Of a stretch of DNA of 64,000 nt, positions 11,843 to 24,215 are shown one piece after another (positions within the stretch are counted from its first letter, which is position 1; every line of letters starts with the position of its first letter). The stretch covers positions 72,105,465 through 72,169,464 of the forward strand of contig NC_087064.1 in NCBI RefSeq assembly GCF_963678635.1, read 5' to 3'. Source of the DNA: Symsagittifera roscoffensis (lineage: Eukaryota > Xenacoelomorpha > Acoela > Convolutidae). The notes below the pieces were generated by a model. The model saw only the letters and a program-made list of their open reading frames with translations, searched no databases and was not told the DNA's origin. The position numbers were made by a program, and so were the translations under genes.

Positions 11843-12772
11843 TCAACGGAGTTGCGGGCCGTGCCCCAGCTTTCTTGCTCCAACAACCTCGGTTTGCAAC
11901 TGATCCACGTTGACTTTCTGCTCTCGATTCCTGCAGAAGCTGTTATGCAGACACAGGCTCACATTTTGTTCTAGGTCAGCTTGTAAGACCTCTTTCCTCT
12001 CTTCTTCTGTGGTGCAAGACATCCCAGCTACTCTTTTCACCGCCGTATTCAGAGCGTTCATATGTGTCAGGAATGCTCTTTTATAGGCTCCCGGTCCTAT
12101 ATATAGCTGGAAGGATTGATAGGCTTCCGTGTTTTGGGACATATTACGCTTCGCGCGTTCATACGCCCATGCTGTCATCACTGCACGGAACCAAGGCATC
12201 AATCTCTGTCTTGCCCATATATTTTCTATTGCCTTCGGTATTCTCAGAACTTTACAAGTAGTTCTGAACAGATCCAGTATCTTACTGAGGCTCACTTTAC
12301 TCAGTTGCTCTGGAGTTGGCACGGCCATCTCCTGTTCAGTCGTTCCTGCATTAGCTTCCAGCCACCTCACTGCTAGTATGGCGCTGACCAACAGTATCAT
12401 CACGTTCTGGGTTTGATCAGGCAATCCCCATGGATTATACTCCTCTGCATCCCAAACCAGAAGTAGGTTTGCTCTCTTGGGGTACCAAAACGTCTGCGCC
12501 AGGCAGTGACACGGATACTCTCCATGAGTTAGCAAGATATTTTTCCAAATTCGATAACCCGATGCTATCAGTAGGGGTTCGATCTCCATCATTGTCTGAT
12601 GCGTTTCATCTTCGTCACCTATTGTGGGTAAATTGCTAGACATCATCCCTTTCGCCTTTTTTCGTTGGAAATTGCTGATATTTCCTTCACCCCACTTCAC
12701 AAAGTCTTCTCTCACTATCTCTTCCATCTCATCCCTAGACCTCTCCGGGACTGCCCGAAGGATCTTCGTCAA
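11843..12772 (-). pseudogene. element A: C-terminal domain of second polyprotein
   Basis: An uninterrupted frame of 309 codons is the best kept part of A polyprotein 2. It is predominantly alpha-helical in character with several Trp and Arg-rich helices, a WFRAVMTAWAYERAK block, a tandem helix ending in ...FLTHMNAL and the LHNSFCRN motif shared with C and D. The initial Met is internal to the ancestral polyprotein. No catalytic motif, signal peptide or membrane segment is visible and I recognise no family. Conservation of this region in four divergent copies suggests that it was functionally important. Confidence 0.7.
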
Positions 12773-14523
12773 TAGCTCATGGGATTTCTAAGACATCCTC
12801 GACAGTCTCACGAAATTCGGTACCGAAAAAGCTGATCAATCAGTCTATGTTGCGTTCTGGCATCTCTAAACACCAGGTGCATTGGGTCTTTACTATTGCA
12901 ATGAGGTGCCGCACTAGATCCCACCCGATACTTCGAGCCGACTGTCGTACGATACCCCTCACTATGTTTCAGCTTTATTTCGTTTTCTAGAGCTTCTCGC
13001 CAGCTTTCAATCTTCTGTTCTGTCTGCAATGCTCTGGGGAACACTTCCAGACTCAAGGATGTGACCAGTTCATGGGCACGCTCCAGGCGTTCCAGTGATT
13101 CAATCGAGGTGGTCATACTGCAGAACCCTAAGGCGGTCGTCAAGTTCACCTCCGTCACTCCATGGCAGTCTGCAGTCAATTCAACCTCATTTTTATCCGA
13201 CATGCTCAGTCGTCCATACAACTTGGCTAGCTGGCAATGCTATTCGTTCAACGCTTTCGAGCAATGACCGTTCCCACATACATGCCCTTCCATTCCACAA
13301 ATAGAAGCTAGGCAGGTACCCTCCTTCATCCAATCACTTGGAGAGTTCCCCTCGGACGGCTCCGTGGGTCGCTTGTCATGTTGCCTCGTTATTTTCAGAG
13401 CCAATAAATGGCTAGGTCGTGTAGGCTCTTGCCATCTTTTCCCTCTAGCTCGATCTCAGCGGTAAGGTTCCATATCAGGCCCGCGTTCGGATTTGGGCAC
13501 CATGAAGGCTTCTTGAGTTCCGGCGTCGTCACTAAGCTGGTCTTCAGTGGACCGTGCCGCGAACCACACTCAAAGCTTACTTGTCCCTCCAGCTGGGGAA
13601 CTGAAGGTTCAATCACTCGTTCCTCCAGGACCACTCCTAACTCTAACTGTTCAGACGTTATTGTCCCCAATTTCCGCACTCTTTTCACCCAGAAATTGAG
13701 ACTTACTGCTTGCTCATAGTCGAAATATGAGTCCCCGGCTTTTTCATTGTCGAATGGATTATAGGCCATTCTTGGGACAACCGACACGTACTGGAAGTAC
13801 CATCGTATGCCCAGTGTAGCATACTCCTTCAGACTCCGAACTTTCTGCAACAACTCGCTCGTGACGGTCAGTTCTTTATTGTAATACCTTCTGACTTCCT
13901 CCAATATCCGGTAGCTATCCAGGTTGCTTAACTCCCTTGTCGGGATATGCAATGGCATGTCCCGGTAGAGATCTAACAGTGCTCTCAACAAGACTTCTTC
14001 ACGCTTCATCGACCACACTTGCCTGATTGTCTTTACACATTCTTCTAGCACCGGAATGGGCGATCAAAACTTTCAAAGCTCCCATCAGTTCCAGCTGCTG
14101 TTCTATGGCCTTCGTCTCGATGGTGGCTCCATACTCCCATTTTCTTAATCCAACAAGGCAATACACAAGTCTCACTTGTAAATCAATCCTGACACAGGGG
14201 TTGGCCATCAACGCCATTACTGATGAGGAAGTACGCATGGTTTCGTCGAAACACTTCTGGAGGGCTACCCACCAGGAAGTCTTGTTCAGAAGTTCCAGAC
14301 CATTCTCGTTTACTTCCGATGACATCACAGTGTCGTATTTCTTCCTCTTCAAGTTTGAGCCCGTCTCCAGCTCCTTCAAGTACTCCTGCATGGCTTGCTT
14401 ATCATGCCAGGCCATCAGATGTCCTCTCGCAGAGTTTCTTGCCTTCACGATTTCCATGTAGCCACCAGCAGCATTGCCCTTATGGACTGACTCGAGCACA
14501 GTAATACGATTGCACTCGACCAC
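12773..14523 (-). pseudogene. element A: helical region of second polyprotein
   Basis: Three overlapping open stretches (14523-13999, 14051-13395, 13221-12808) represent one former coding region. The first two align with B 62970-64000 over their whole length. A short Cys/His cluster (C-x4-C-x4-H-x-C-x4-C) lies at about 13250-13310 and recurs imperfectly in D near 1620-1690. Frameshifts near 14030, 13395 and 13221 and a stop at about 13240 break it. Function unknown. Confidence 0.65.
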
Positions 14524-14574
14524 GTCGAGATGTCCCTCCTACTTCATCTTCGCCATGTTCGTTCGCGATGGTTT

Positions 14575-17104
14575 TTAGTCTTCCAACCCACCGGATCCAC
14601 ATTGGCTGATGACCTCCATTTCCAGCCTGGTTTCAGCTAAGGTCCTCTCGCTCTTCTTCGCTTTCGAAGCCGTGGATATCAGTCCCGCCAGCATCATCGG
14701 TGGCCCCTGATTCTCTTTTTCCCTGCCGCCATGCCTTGCACCATCCCCATGTCCAACTTCGCTTGAACGGGAGACTTTCGCCAGCAAAATCACAACTGTA
14801 GCGGCTTTCGACTTCACGATTTTTGGGTTGGTCACCTTATCGTTCACTCTCTCCTTCAGTTTTCTCCTCCGCGCTCTCCTCCGTGACTGACTCACCGGTC
14901 TTTCTCTCCAGCTCGCGTTGGTATCGTGGTATCGTTCCCATTCTTCTTCTGGCAACGTGGCCAGGAACGCTTTTCGCGTCGAATCATCGATCCTCCGCCT
15001 TCGTGGGTATTCACTGACGGGTTGGACTCGCCCTTCCTCTGGTGTGCTTCAAACAGGGACAAAGATTCCACAAATGACAGACTAGCCGGGGGCTCCTTAG
15101 TGGGAGACATAAATGATGACGGTGTCACCAGCACTAGCGTTTCATTCGCCCCACCTCCTTCCGTTTCATTGAAGTCATACTCCAGCAAGTCTCTCTCCAG
15201 GGCACCCGGGTCGAACTCACTCATCCTGTCGCCCTTGCCCTCCATCGGATCATCATTCCCTTGATTTTCTTTATTTGCAACTCCTTCTTTTCCCCCATGG
15301 TCATTTACCATAGTTTCCACGGGCTCCTCACCATGCGGCGCCATTACATCTTTTGTCAGATAAATGCCTCCTCTGGACTCTCTGCTCTCCTCCATCATCA
15401 ATACTGTCTCCCGTCTGGGCCACCTCAGCTGGAGCATACACTTCAGCTGACTTGTCGTCAGCTGGAGCATACACGTCGTTCCAATGGCCTACCGATACCT
15501 CTGGTTTTCTGGATGATGTGGCCTTGATCTTCTTCCTACTCCATAGTCAGGAAAGGTAAAATCAAACGTGTGCAGGACGGCAGCGTTCCAACTGAAGAAA
15601 CGTGGCTCCATTCCTTCGCTCCAACTGATCATCCTTTCTTCTACGTCTTGCGCTGCTCAAATCCTATGTGCCAGGACCGGACTAGTCACCCCCAACAACA
15701 TCCTCTTGATGAGTGGATACAGAGGGCACCTATCAGGCAGCGGATCTAAGCCCGCCAACCACGTGTCCTGATTCTCTTTCACCTGGGCGTACGTCTCCGG
15801 CCGGGATTTTCACAGCGTCGTTCGTACCCCTAATGATTGGTCGTAAGTTCCAGAGCTTGGGGTTGAACTGGACTTTCGAGAGGTTCTCTCTACCCATTGT
15901 GTATTTAAAGCTGTTGTTCAGGTCCATCAACACCCAGCCAGGCTCCGCTATCCTCCCGAATAACCAATCTTCACTTGCCAGTCCTCTAAATTCATCTGTT
16001 CCACCCAGTTCAGCACGGAACAGTCTACTACTGACACGAGATTTACTTACAGAACAGAATGTCTATACGCCTCCACCTGCACGTCCGGGAACACATGTGT
16101 CACTGTAGGTCCGTAGAACACGGTGACAAACTCTCTGAGCCCGAAGATCAGTGATAGCGGATCGATCCGCATCATCAGGGCTAGGTCAGTCAACAGGGGC
16201 ATCCCCCACACTTCTTCACTTCATTTCTGTCGGAGACTGGTTTATCTTCCCCGGTTAATTTCTGTTTTGCTGCAGCAGGTACTGAAGTAGCAAGGTCCTC
16301 CAATCCTTCAGTTTTCGATAGGAGGCTGTCTCCATTTGAGCATCAAGTTCTCTCATTGGTCCTTGCAGCTGTTCGGGGTATCTCAGAAAAACAAATAAGT
16401 CTCCTAAACGACCATAGGTCATCACAATCAATGTTAGCCGACCATCCAGTCGGATATCAGCGTGAAAAGCACCACAGGTACCTTCACAAAGTTCTCGTGT
16501 CCGAAGAACACTTACAGTGCCAGCACAAGGCCAATGGATAACTTCCTGATATCCCTCATAATGTTGGCTATCAAGTTTCTCGATTCACTAGGGTAGCAAC
16601 TGCTGATAAACTGGGGGACCACCCATCGCCCATCCCCGCGAGAAAAGCATCGGATTTCTTATACTCAGTCTTCGTCGCCAGCACGTCTGCTTGGAAACGG
16701 TCCGAGGACATCGTGTTGATTTGCTGCATCAGTTGCAACATCGTCGCTCCCTTCTGTTCTTTCACGTCCATTATCTTCTTCAAATACTGGTGGATCTCCC
16801 TTACCACCGCTGGAGCATAACCGAAAGCATCCTGCCCCAACGCACACAGCCGCGGTGACAGATACAACCACGGTGACAGATACAACCTCAAGGCCATAGC
16901 TTTCAAGTCGTCCTCAGTTGAGAGGGCGTTTCTCCTCACCACGTCCCCCGTTTCGTTCCTCACGTAGTCCGTTTGTCTGAACCACAAGTTGTTCGCTAAC
17001 CGTTGCACTATTTGGTGTTCATCGCCCACTCTTGGCCTCATTTTTAACAGCCGGCCAAAGTTGGAAAACTCCACTCCCAACCCCTCATCCAACACGATGT
17101 GCAT
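14575..17104 (-). pseudogene. element A: middle of second polyprotein
   Basis: Degenerate counterpart of B 60140-62930. The open pieces are 17104-16571 (matches the VLDE.LG.E.SNF.RLLK.RP region), fragments near 15933-15733 (FNPKLWNLRP block), 15470-14892 and 14955-14575. In the last piece the frame runs without a break from the basic RRARRRKLK stretch through to the ISQCGSGGLED block. In B a frame change separates these two blocks (62718), so A supports a single ancestral frame. An 18-bp tandem duplication at about 16850-16887 repeats a LYLSP unit. Confidence 0.65.
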
Positions 17105-17940
17105 CGTGCTATGGTTTTTAAACCCCTGAATTGCATTCGGGATGTCCGACTATTTCGCGGGGAGTTTTGATCGGAGGGGATAATAAAGGTTGGGATCCAC
17201 CCGTCGGTTTGGCGCAATTATCACTACATCAAGTCGTCTCTCGGCCAACAGGACGACCATGGCGTACACAAACTGCAGGGGTTCAGGTAGCGAGGCATAA
17301 CCAGGAGACAGCACGAAAATCATCTTGACCAGTTGCCTCGCAAAACATTGCCGAATCGATTTTTCAGCCTCCGTCACGGCAGAGAGGAGTGTCATGGTAG
17401 CCTCCCCCGCAGCCTCCGAGCTTGCGGTAAATCCGTCGATTAGAACATTCAATAGTCCCTACTCTGCAAGTGATTATTTGATCCAGCTACTATCACCACT
17501 TCTGGATCCAAGTTCACCACCCTCTGCACATTTATCGCCATTCCCACCGCTTGACCCAAATCTAAGTTGGGAGCTGTGAGGAAGATTACATCCCGCCAAA
17601 AGAGCGAACGGGGAGTTTATAAGTAGTCGGAGCGGGCCACTATCAGAATTTTCCCCAGCTTCAATTCCTGAAGATCATAGGCCGAGAACAGACTGTCTCC
17701 CTTCGGTGACTCCAGATGCGCATTTCTTCTCTCATCGCCTTTAACAGAGCTGACTCTAGGGTAATCCCTCGAATACTCGCCCGCGGACTGTCCCGGGGGT
17801 TTCATGAATTGTCTGCACATCTTGTGCTGCTTGTTGTTGGTTTTAATCTCCACCAGAAGCTTCCCTTTACGGTTCGGTGGGGCCTTTTCTCTCACCTGCT
17901 GACGGACGTCCGTCAATGACCTCACATTCAGTGGTCCCAC
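17105..17940 (-). pseudogene. element A: Rossmann/SGNH-like second module
   Basis: Open pieces 17940-17617 and 17452-17150 match the B frames 59251-59871 and the start of 59881-62718. The second piece runs across the position where B has a TAA (59869-59871); A has CAA there. The module has alternating hydrophobic strands and helices. A frameshift near 17615 separates the pieces. Confidence 0.6.
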
Positions 17941-20015
17941 AGCAGAGAAGTGGCGGAGCTGAATTGCTCCTCTTCGGCCAAAAGCCAGTGTACGCCCCTA
18001 TCCGGTACAGGCCGGACACCGTAGGGTCATGCCCGTTAAGCATTTTTTTTCATGTTCAACTTAATTGCCATGTCTGCTTTATATCGTCCCAGGGACTAGG
18101 ATCTGGCCTGTTCCTCAGCAACTCATTGGTCTTGGTCGTATCGATCCTCGCTGCAGGATCCCCGTTGATTTTCAAGGATCGACCTCGGGAAGCAGGAGCG
18201 GTCCCCAATCTCTATCTCACGTCAGAGCTGGGAGTGGGCTGCACCACGTTCGCCTCTGTGGCTAGAGTTCCCAGACGATTCGTTAGCGGCCGAGGCACGT
18301 GGGATCTCACCCTGCCTGCCGGCAGGGCTACCCCTTGCCACCGGGTTGACCATAGTCCGCAGCTCGGTTTCCACTTCTTCTATCCTTGTTTGAAATGCGT
18401 CGCTCATCCATTGTATTCCCGGTTTGGTATTGAAGTCAAGGCTGTCTTTCGTCAAGGCACCGTTGTCCACCATTCTCAGAGCGCTTTCAACATCCATCAA
18501 CCGGAGCTCACTGGGATTCTCCGCAGTCAGGTTCCTGACCATCCCATTCCATTTAGTCGCATTCTTATTCATATAGTCGGCTACTGGTGACCCAGCGTCC
18601 GTCCGGATTAAGAGGAATCGTACTCAGGATTACAATCTTCAGTCAATATTTCTCCTTTAGTTCGTTGAGGAGACAGATCAGCAGCAATTCGCACTTCGTC
18701 TCGGGAGTAACAGGATTTCTCAGAACGTCGTTCGTCCCTATCATCAGGGTTAGCGTATCTACACTGTCGTCATTCTGCAGCTCCATCATTTTAATAAATT
18801 GAGTCACTGAGACCCCGCCAAAGGAGATTACAGCAGTCTGTCCCACCACGAGGATTTCTTTAAGATCCCTCACCAAGCTATCACCTATGATCAGCTGTTG
18901 GCTGCCAGTTGGCACCGCCTGGTGGATCGTCGCCGGGTTCCAGGTCATACCATTCAGGCACGCCCTCGGGTGCTCTGCGGCTACCTGCACGAAGCTCCTT
19001 CGGGTGTTGAGATCCTTTCGAATATCGATCTTAAATTAGCTCCACTCAGTACCGGACCGGCCAGTTTGGTGAGACCTGCTGTCTCTACCTACCTGACGGG
19101 TGACTGACCTACAGGCTGAGAAGGAACGATCCAACCCAAGCTCCAGTCTCTTGCTCGGTGTATCTCCTGCATCGTGGCTCTGGCCACCTGCTCAAATTTC
19201 TCCTGAAATTGAGGTGCCAGATAGGTATCGGAGGGATCAGGTATCGTAGTTCTCGCGTTTGAAGGCGGGCTCATTTGTTGCTGGATGGTCACTTCACTCG
19301 GCCTACAGAGCTCTTGAGCCATAGCCTTGGCCGTCGTGTCAGGGCTCATCATCGCCAGAAAATCCGGTGACAACTAACTCACCCTCGCATTGTAGAGTTC
19401 TTTCATGTGTTCGATCTCCTCCTCCTTGAAAGCGATCTGTAAATCATCGTACTTTCTGTTCCATTCGTCGCGATCCTTGTCTTTCTCCTTATACTCTAGT
19501 CTTTGTGTCTCTTCTCGAGAGTTTCACTGGTCTCCGCCGTCCGTATTTCGATCTCGTTCATTATCGCCTTTTTTGATGGTGGAGCTGCGGTTGGTGAGTC
19601 CACAAAATGGGATGGGGCGGGCCCATCACGTGATCTTTTTGATCCGAAGAGAAGCTGCGCTGCGGAACTGGGGCGTATCGGCATTAGAATTTCTCCCAGC
19701 CTATAGTCTCTCTTTTCGCCTAGACCAGGCTCACGAGCCAGGTCATGCCCAGACATCTCTCCGCGTCTCCATTGCATGAGCCGATTTCTGTTCCACTCGG
19801 CGGTACCAGACTCGCCGCAAGCCAGCGTGAGGACCACTTCTGTGGGGCGGTCCGCATGGCCTTCTCTTCCGATAGCATTCAGGTGTGCGACGGTGAATAT
19901 CGCCAACCCGGTTCTTTTAGTCAAAAATTACAATAATCAGGCGCTGGTATATCTCGTCTAGAGTCTTTCCTAGGCTCGCTGAGATGAAATCCACCAAGTT
20001 GTTAGTATCACTCAT
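17941..20015 (-). pseudogene. element A: SGNH hydrolase module of second polyprotein
   Basis: It starts at the ATG complementary to 20013-20015 (first residues match B: xDTNxL...SASLG.TLDEIYQRL). Pieces 19924-19496, 19373-19089, 18990-18643 and 18572-18222 follow in order. The GDSLVRD block, the FGG block and GTND are present. The DxxH block reads D-S-L-D, so the catalytic His is lost. At the end of the module A encodes Glu where B has a stop (59206-59208), and then hits its own frameshift. Not functional. Confidence 0.7.
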
Positions 20016-20441
20016 GCTTCTTTGTGTAGATTTCGTATCTTTCATTTTCAATTCAGATTCAGTCAGCAAACGTGCGACCAATCACGATCTAAGAGACAAA
20101 TCACAATTTAGAATAACATTAGAAACATTATTCACATCTTTTAAAAACAGTCCATTGAAATTCTCTTCTTGTTCCTAGTTTAAAAGCTAGCACCAAGGTG
20201 GATTGTCCACCTGCGACCTTGTCAAAATATAATAATTGGGCGATGTCACCTTTCGTACCTGGAGCGTTCCAGGTTTCCATGACATAAACTTCACATAAAA
20301 CATAACCTAACATTAACCTAACATAAAATACCACACATCAACACAATCACATAAAAGCCTATTACCTAATGAACATCCTAAAACCTAATCCTAATGCCTA
20401 AAGAGTAAACCTAACACGAACTATTAGCACTGAATGAGTCT
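20016..20441 (-). other. element A: intercistronic region between the two polyproteins
   Basis: This noncoding gap corresponds to B 56491-56955. It contains two near-perfect palindromes, ACCTGGA-gcgt-TCCAGGT (20257-20274) and AGGTGGA-ttg-TCCACCT (20196-20212), and an AT-rich CCTAA-containing stretch. Both stems recur at the same spacing order in B. It could hold an internal ribosome entry, splice acceptor or subgenomic promoter for polyprotein 2; the sequence alone does not say which. Confidence 0.55.
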
Positions 20442-21610
20442 CTAGCATACGCTCAGATAATGTTTCCTATGTAGGTATACCTCTATGTCCGTCTCCGAAA
20501 GTATTACAAGTATTAGGGCATATAGCTCTCTGAGATGCAATTTTCCCCTACTGGGATCATAGACTGGTAAAGAGAGAGAAGTCACTCCTCTCTCAACCAG
20601 AGAATACCTAAGTTGAGTTAGGGCCAGCACCAAGGTCTCAGGATTTACGTGTTGTCTATTAGTGGCCTTAGTTACCAGGAAGCACAAACATTTCCATGAT
20701 ATCTGTGATGCAACAGGAGTAAGGGCTATCATCCCTCCCTTACCAGGCCTCTGTTTCCATAAAAACTCGATATTCTTGTATTCTCTCTTAAAGTCTCTTA
20801 AAACTTACATCCGCCGTTATCGCCGTAGCGCACGTACGTTCCGTAAGTATGAAATCACTGTGCGTGATAACGATTTTGTTTGAGTAGTGATTTGGTAGAT
20901 CAAAATTTGGTTCAAAAGCTCGTCCAAAAGGCGGTTTTTTTTGCATTTTTGCCCTCTGTTTCCAGTTCTCGGGTTTCTCTAGCCGATTTTAATTTTTGGA
21001 TCATAGGGTTTTCGGTGTGGGTGAGTCCTACCCCACTTCCCGTACAAAATTATCCATCGACGTCCCCGTCGATTGTCCAGGATTGAGCAGATCGGGATTT
21101 GATACTGGAATACGTAAGTCACTATCTGGAGCGACCCAGTTGGACTCAGTGTTGTCGTTACTGATATATTTGTTGCTAGTCTGGTCGACATTTTGAATCG
21201 TCAAGATTGTCTCCAGCGTATCTGCACTGAAATCATGGAGCCATTCGAGTACTCGCAAATTCGTCAACTCTTGTTCGTGCATCTGTTCCATCTCGGGTTC
21301 GAACTCCACTTCCGATTCAGAGTGATCTTCGATCCAGTCTTGTTCTGTGTCATCAACCAGGTCGATCTCTTGTGCTACCACTATTTCGTCCAGGCCCATT
21401 ATCGAGTTCCTTGCATCGCTCAAAACTATTCTGTCCACGACGAAATCCTTGCCATATGGATTGCATTTCTTCTTGTTTTTTTAATCTTTTGCCCTGGCGT
21501 GTTTCCATGGTGAAGGGAAAGTCAGGCTGCACTCTTTTATCAACTTCAGTTTGCTCTGGGCAGTCCCAGTCTTCTTCGACATATGGAAGAGCTTCGTCGT
21601 CCACCTCCAC
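20442..21610 (-). pseudogene. element A: acidic linker and macrodomain-like module
   Basis: The piece 21610-21353 starts in the integrase tail, reads through the position where B has a TGA (A has TGG), and enters the METRQ...linker. Piece 21438-21028 continues the acidic linker to the SGTSMD.F block. Piece 20732-20442 holds the second half of the macrodomain-like fold (FLVTKAT..., SLSLPVYDPSRGKL, final strand IEVYLH). A frameshift near 20770-20800 disrupts the first half. It supports a fusion of this module to the integrase C-terminus. Confidence 0.6.
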
Positions 21611-24215
21611 TCACTCGGTTAACTCCATGTCCAATGACAGATCGTAATTATCTACCACCTCATTCCCGTCGTTTTGTCGCGCGTGCCTCTTTCATTCACC
21701 TCGCAGGCAGGATCCACTATCAAATAGTCCTCATCATGCATGTCGGCTGGGGGATACCAGTCCTCCGATGAGGCATTGTGGGGCTGGTTGTTCCCCTAAT
21801 GAGCTGCCCGTCCGGTACTCAACCCATAAAAACGACCTCGTTGGTGCACTTCAGTTATTTGAAATGGACCGCGCTATTTTTCAGCATTTTTTTTTTGGTT
21901 CCCTTTGGTGAAACTACTTCCTGGAACACCCAGAAATAGTATCCGACTGATTAGGTTTTTGCATCTGCAGCTCTCTTATCAAATCTTCTTTTTTGTCTAA
22001 TTTGAGCCTGTTGCGTGTTCCTCCTGCATAGATCAGTAAGTTCCTGCTGCCTCCTGATCACATCACGCACGTACGTTTGTGGTACTGTTTCTTTACCTTC
22101 GTACTCAGCGTAGAAAAACTTTAATGGAAGGGCTTACTCGTGACCGGTTAACATCATATGCGGGCTTATTCCTGGGGTGAAGCGTTCGGTGCTGTTACAA
22201 GCGCCCATTACTTGCGGGAAGTGCCTCCCAATCATCCATGTAACGTGAGCAATATACCCTCAACATGGACACAATGTGCAAATCTGTCTTTCAACCAGGC
22301 CATTCTTTTGTGGGTGATAAGTGGTCGAGTGGGCCTGTGCCACCTGTGACTTTTTCATTAACTCCTTTGTGAGATCACCCACGATTTCTTTGTCAGTGTC
22401 TGATTGGAAAGTGATTGGGCAGTCGTGTCTCGCTATCCATACATTTATTAGGTGATCACACGTTTCCTCCGCTGATGCTATCATACAGTGAGTTGCTTCT
22501 GCATACTTTGTGAAATGATCAATCATCACCAGAACTTGATTATAGCCCGTGGCCATCATGCATAAATTCTGATGATGAACTTACAAAACCTCATTGAATC
22601 CTGATGACACTATTGTTTGAAGAGGAAATCTCAAATTCCTGGGGTCCTTTTACTGCTGACATGACAAGCATGCAGAAATCCACTTCTCACGGGCCTTCTT
22701 CAATCCTGGCTACTCAAATCGCTTCTGTATCCGGTTATACACTTCGTCCACGCCTTGATGACCCATCTGATCACGTGAATCAAAGAGCAATTCAGTTTGT
22801 CACAACTGTGATAGCACTATCGAATTATATTTGTGAAGAACTTTGCTCTCTTCCTTGCGTTTGCAGACCTTGATCTCTTCTTTAGTCAATTACAACAAGT
22901 TCGTTCTCTTTAGATAAAATTGCTTTAAGATCTTACAGCTGTCTTCTTCCAAATCACCTTTGTCAGGTGCTCAGCTTTTGATTCATCTCTTTAGATTACT
23001 CGTCATTCTATCATTTCGCTGGGCCCTTAACAGATCCGACAGTCTGTACCTGGCTTTCAGATTTGTCTTCATCACTTTTAGTTGTCCGCTAGCTATCTCC
23101 GGTGCATGGGCATTGTCCATCAACTTAACACACCATATCTTTTTCAAAGGTGTCGCTTCTTGCACTGATGGTTCTAGATTGGCACGGACGACCGTAGCTT
23201 GCGGAAGTAACATAGTCGGAAGTTTTGACACTGCTATTAACTCAAGGTCATCTGCGGCATTATCAACTACCGTGCCGTCCTAGTCGGAGGTATACTGGTC
23301 TCTGTCTGGGTCTTGACGCATTTCTCTATCCAGCCCGCGCTGCTTCCATTCTACTAGCAAAGATTAAATTGCGATTTCGGAGACGTCCGAATTGGATGTA
23401 GTTTTTGACACATTCTCCCATGGCAGAGACTGCGAGTCATCACTTGAGCTGGTGGATTCAGCATCATCGTCTTCTGATTTGTTTATGATGTTTCTCGACT
23501 CCCCGAACAGAATTCTGTCCCTTGGTAGCTCTGAAGTCGACTCCCCGGACATTATTCTATACCTTGGTCGCTTCGACATTGTCTCCCCGAACAAGTCAAC
23601 TTGTCTGAGCCCGAAGGTGCTTGACTCATCGGACAATGTTTCGTCTCCAGATGAACAATCCGAGCTCAGCTCGTACTCCTCCTTCGTCTCGGTGAAATGA
23701 ACTCTACTCGTTACGCTGGATATTAATTCAACACCGACCTCTTGAGCGGTTTGAGTGGCGACCAATTGCTGACACTCCACATACGAAGTCCTCAGAAGGA
23801 CATTTTTCGGAACCGAACTCACTAACTGATTCACTATCGATCGGCAATCCAGATCAATGTCGCGACTCCGAATTTCTACTGGTCTCGTGTCCGTTTTTTC
23901 GGTGATTGTCAACCTCTGCATGGTCTCCATCCACTCATGGTCAAGCCGTTCAATATCTCTGTCAAGCAGGTCACGGAGTTTCAGCATGACATCCGGTTCC
24001 ACGTTCATCGTCTTGTTTAGCAGGGCTATGCTGTTGATATCCAGCCTGGTCAGTTCTAACTGCACCATGTTTGATCGAACTAGCAAATCCAACGGAACCG
24101 GATGACCTTTTGCAAACATGTTTTGTCTCAGCAGCCGTTTCCACGAGAAGTTCGGGGTGTCCTTGTATGGGGTGCCCGGACTTGTCAAGCCACTTGGTGA
24201 GTGGCAGCTTGTCAT
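21611..24215 (-). pseudogene. element A: pre-integrase region and integrase
   Basis: The piece 24215-23364 is the acidic Ser/Asp/Glu-rich region before integrase. Piece 23231-22983 is the following conserved segment. The HHCC region (about 22960-22570) is frame-broken. Piece 22559-22260 holds the core with VLVMIDHFTKYAE and a mutated second block (SDTDKE where B has SDHGKA), then the NGLVERQ glutamate block. C-terminal fragments reach about 21780. This is integrase of the Ty3/Gypsy type and is dead. Confidence 0.7.

Larger units (their letters stand above)
7155..12178. repeat. 4.76-kb tandem duplication, unit 2
   Basis: Second copy of 2396-7154. It differs by a 380-bp foldback insertion (8374-8753), loss of about 70 bp near 11490, a smaller loss near 9240 and scattered substitutions. 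Its right end continues into the rest of element A, so this unit holds the original A tail and unit 1 is the derived copy on that side. Confidence 0.9.
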
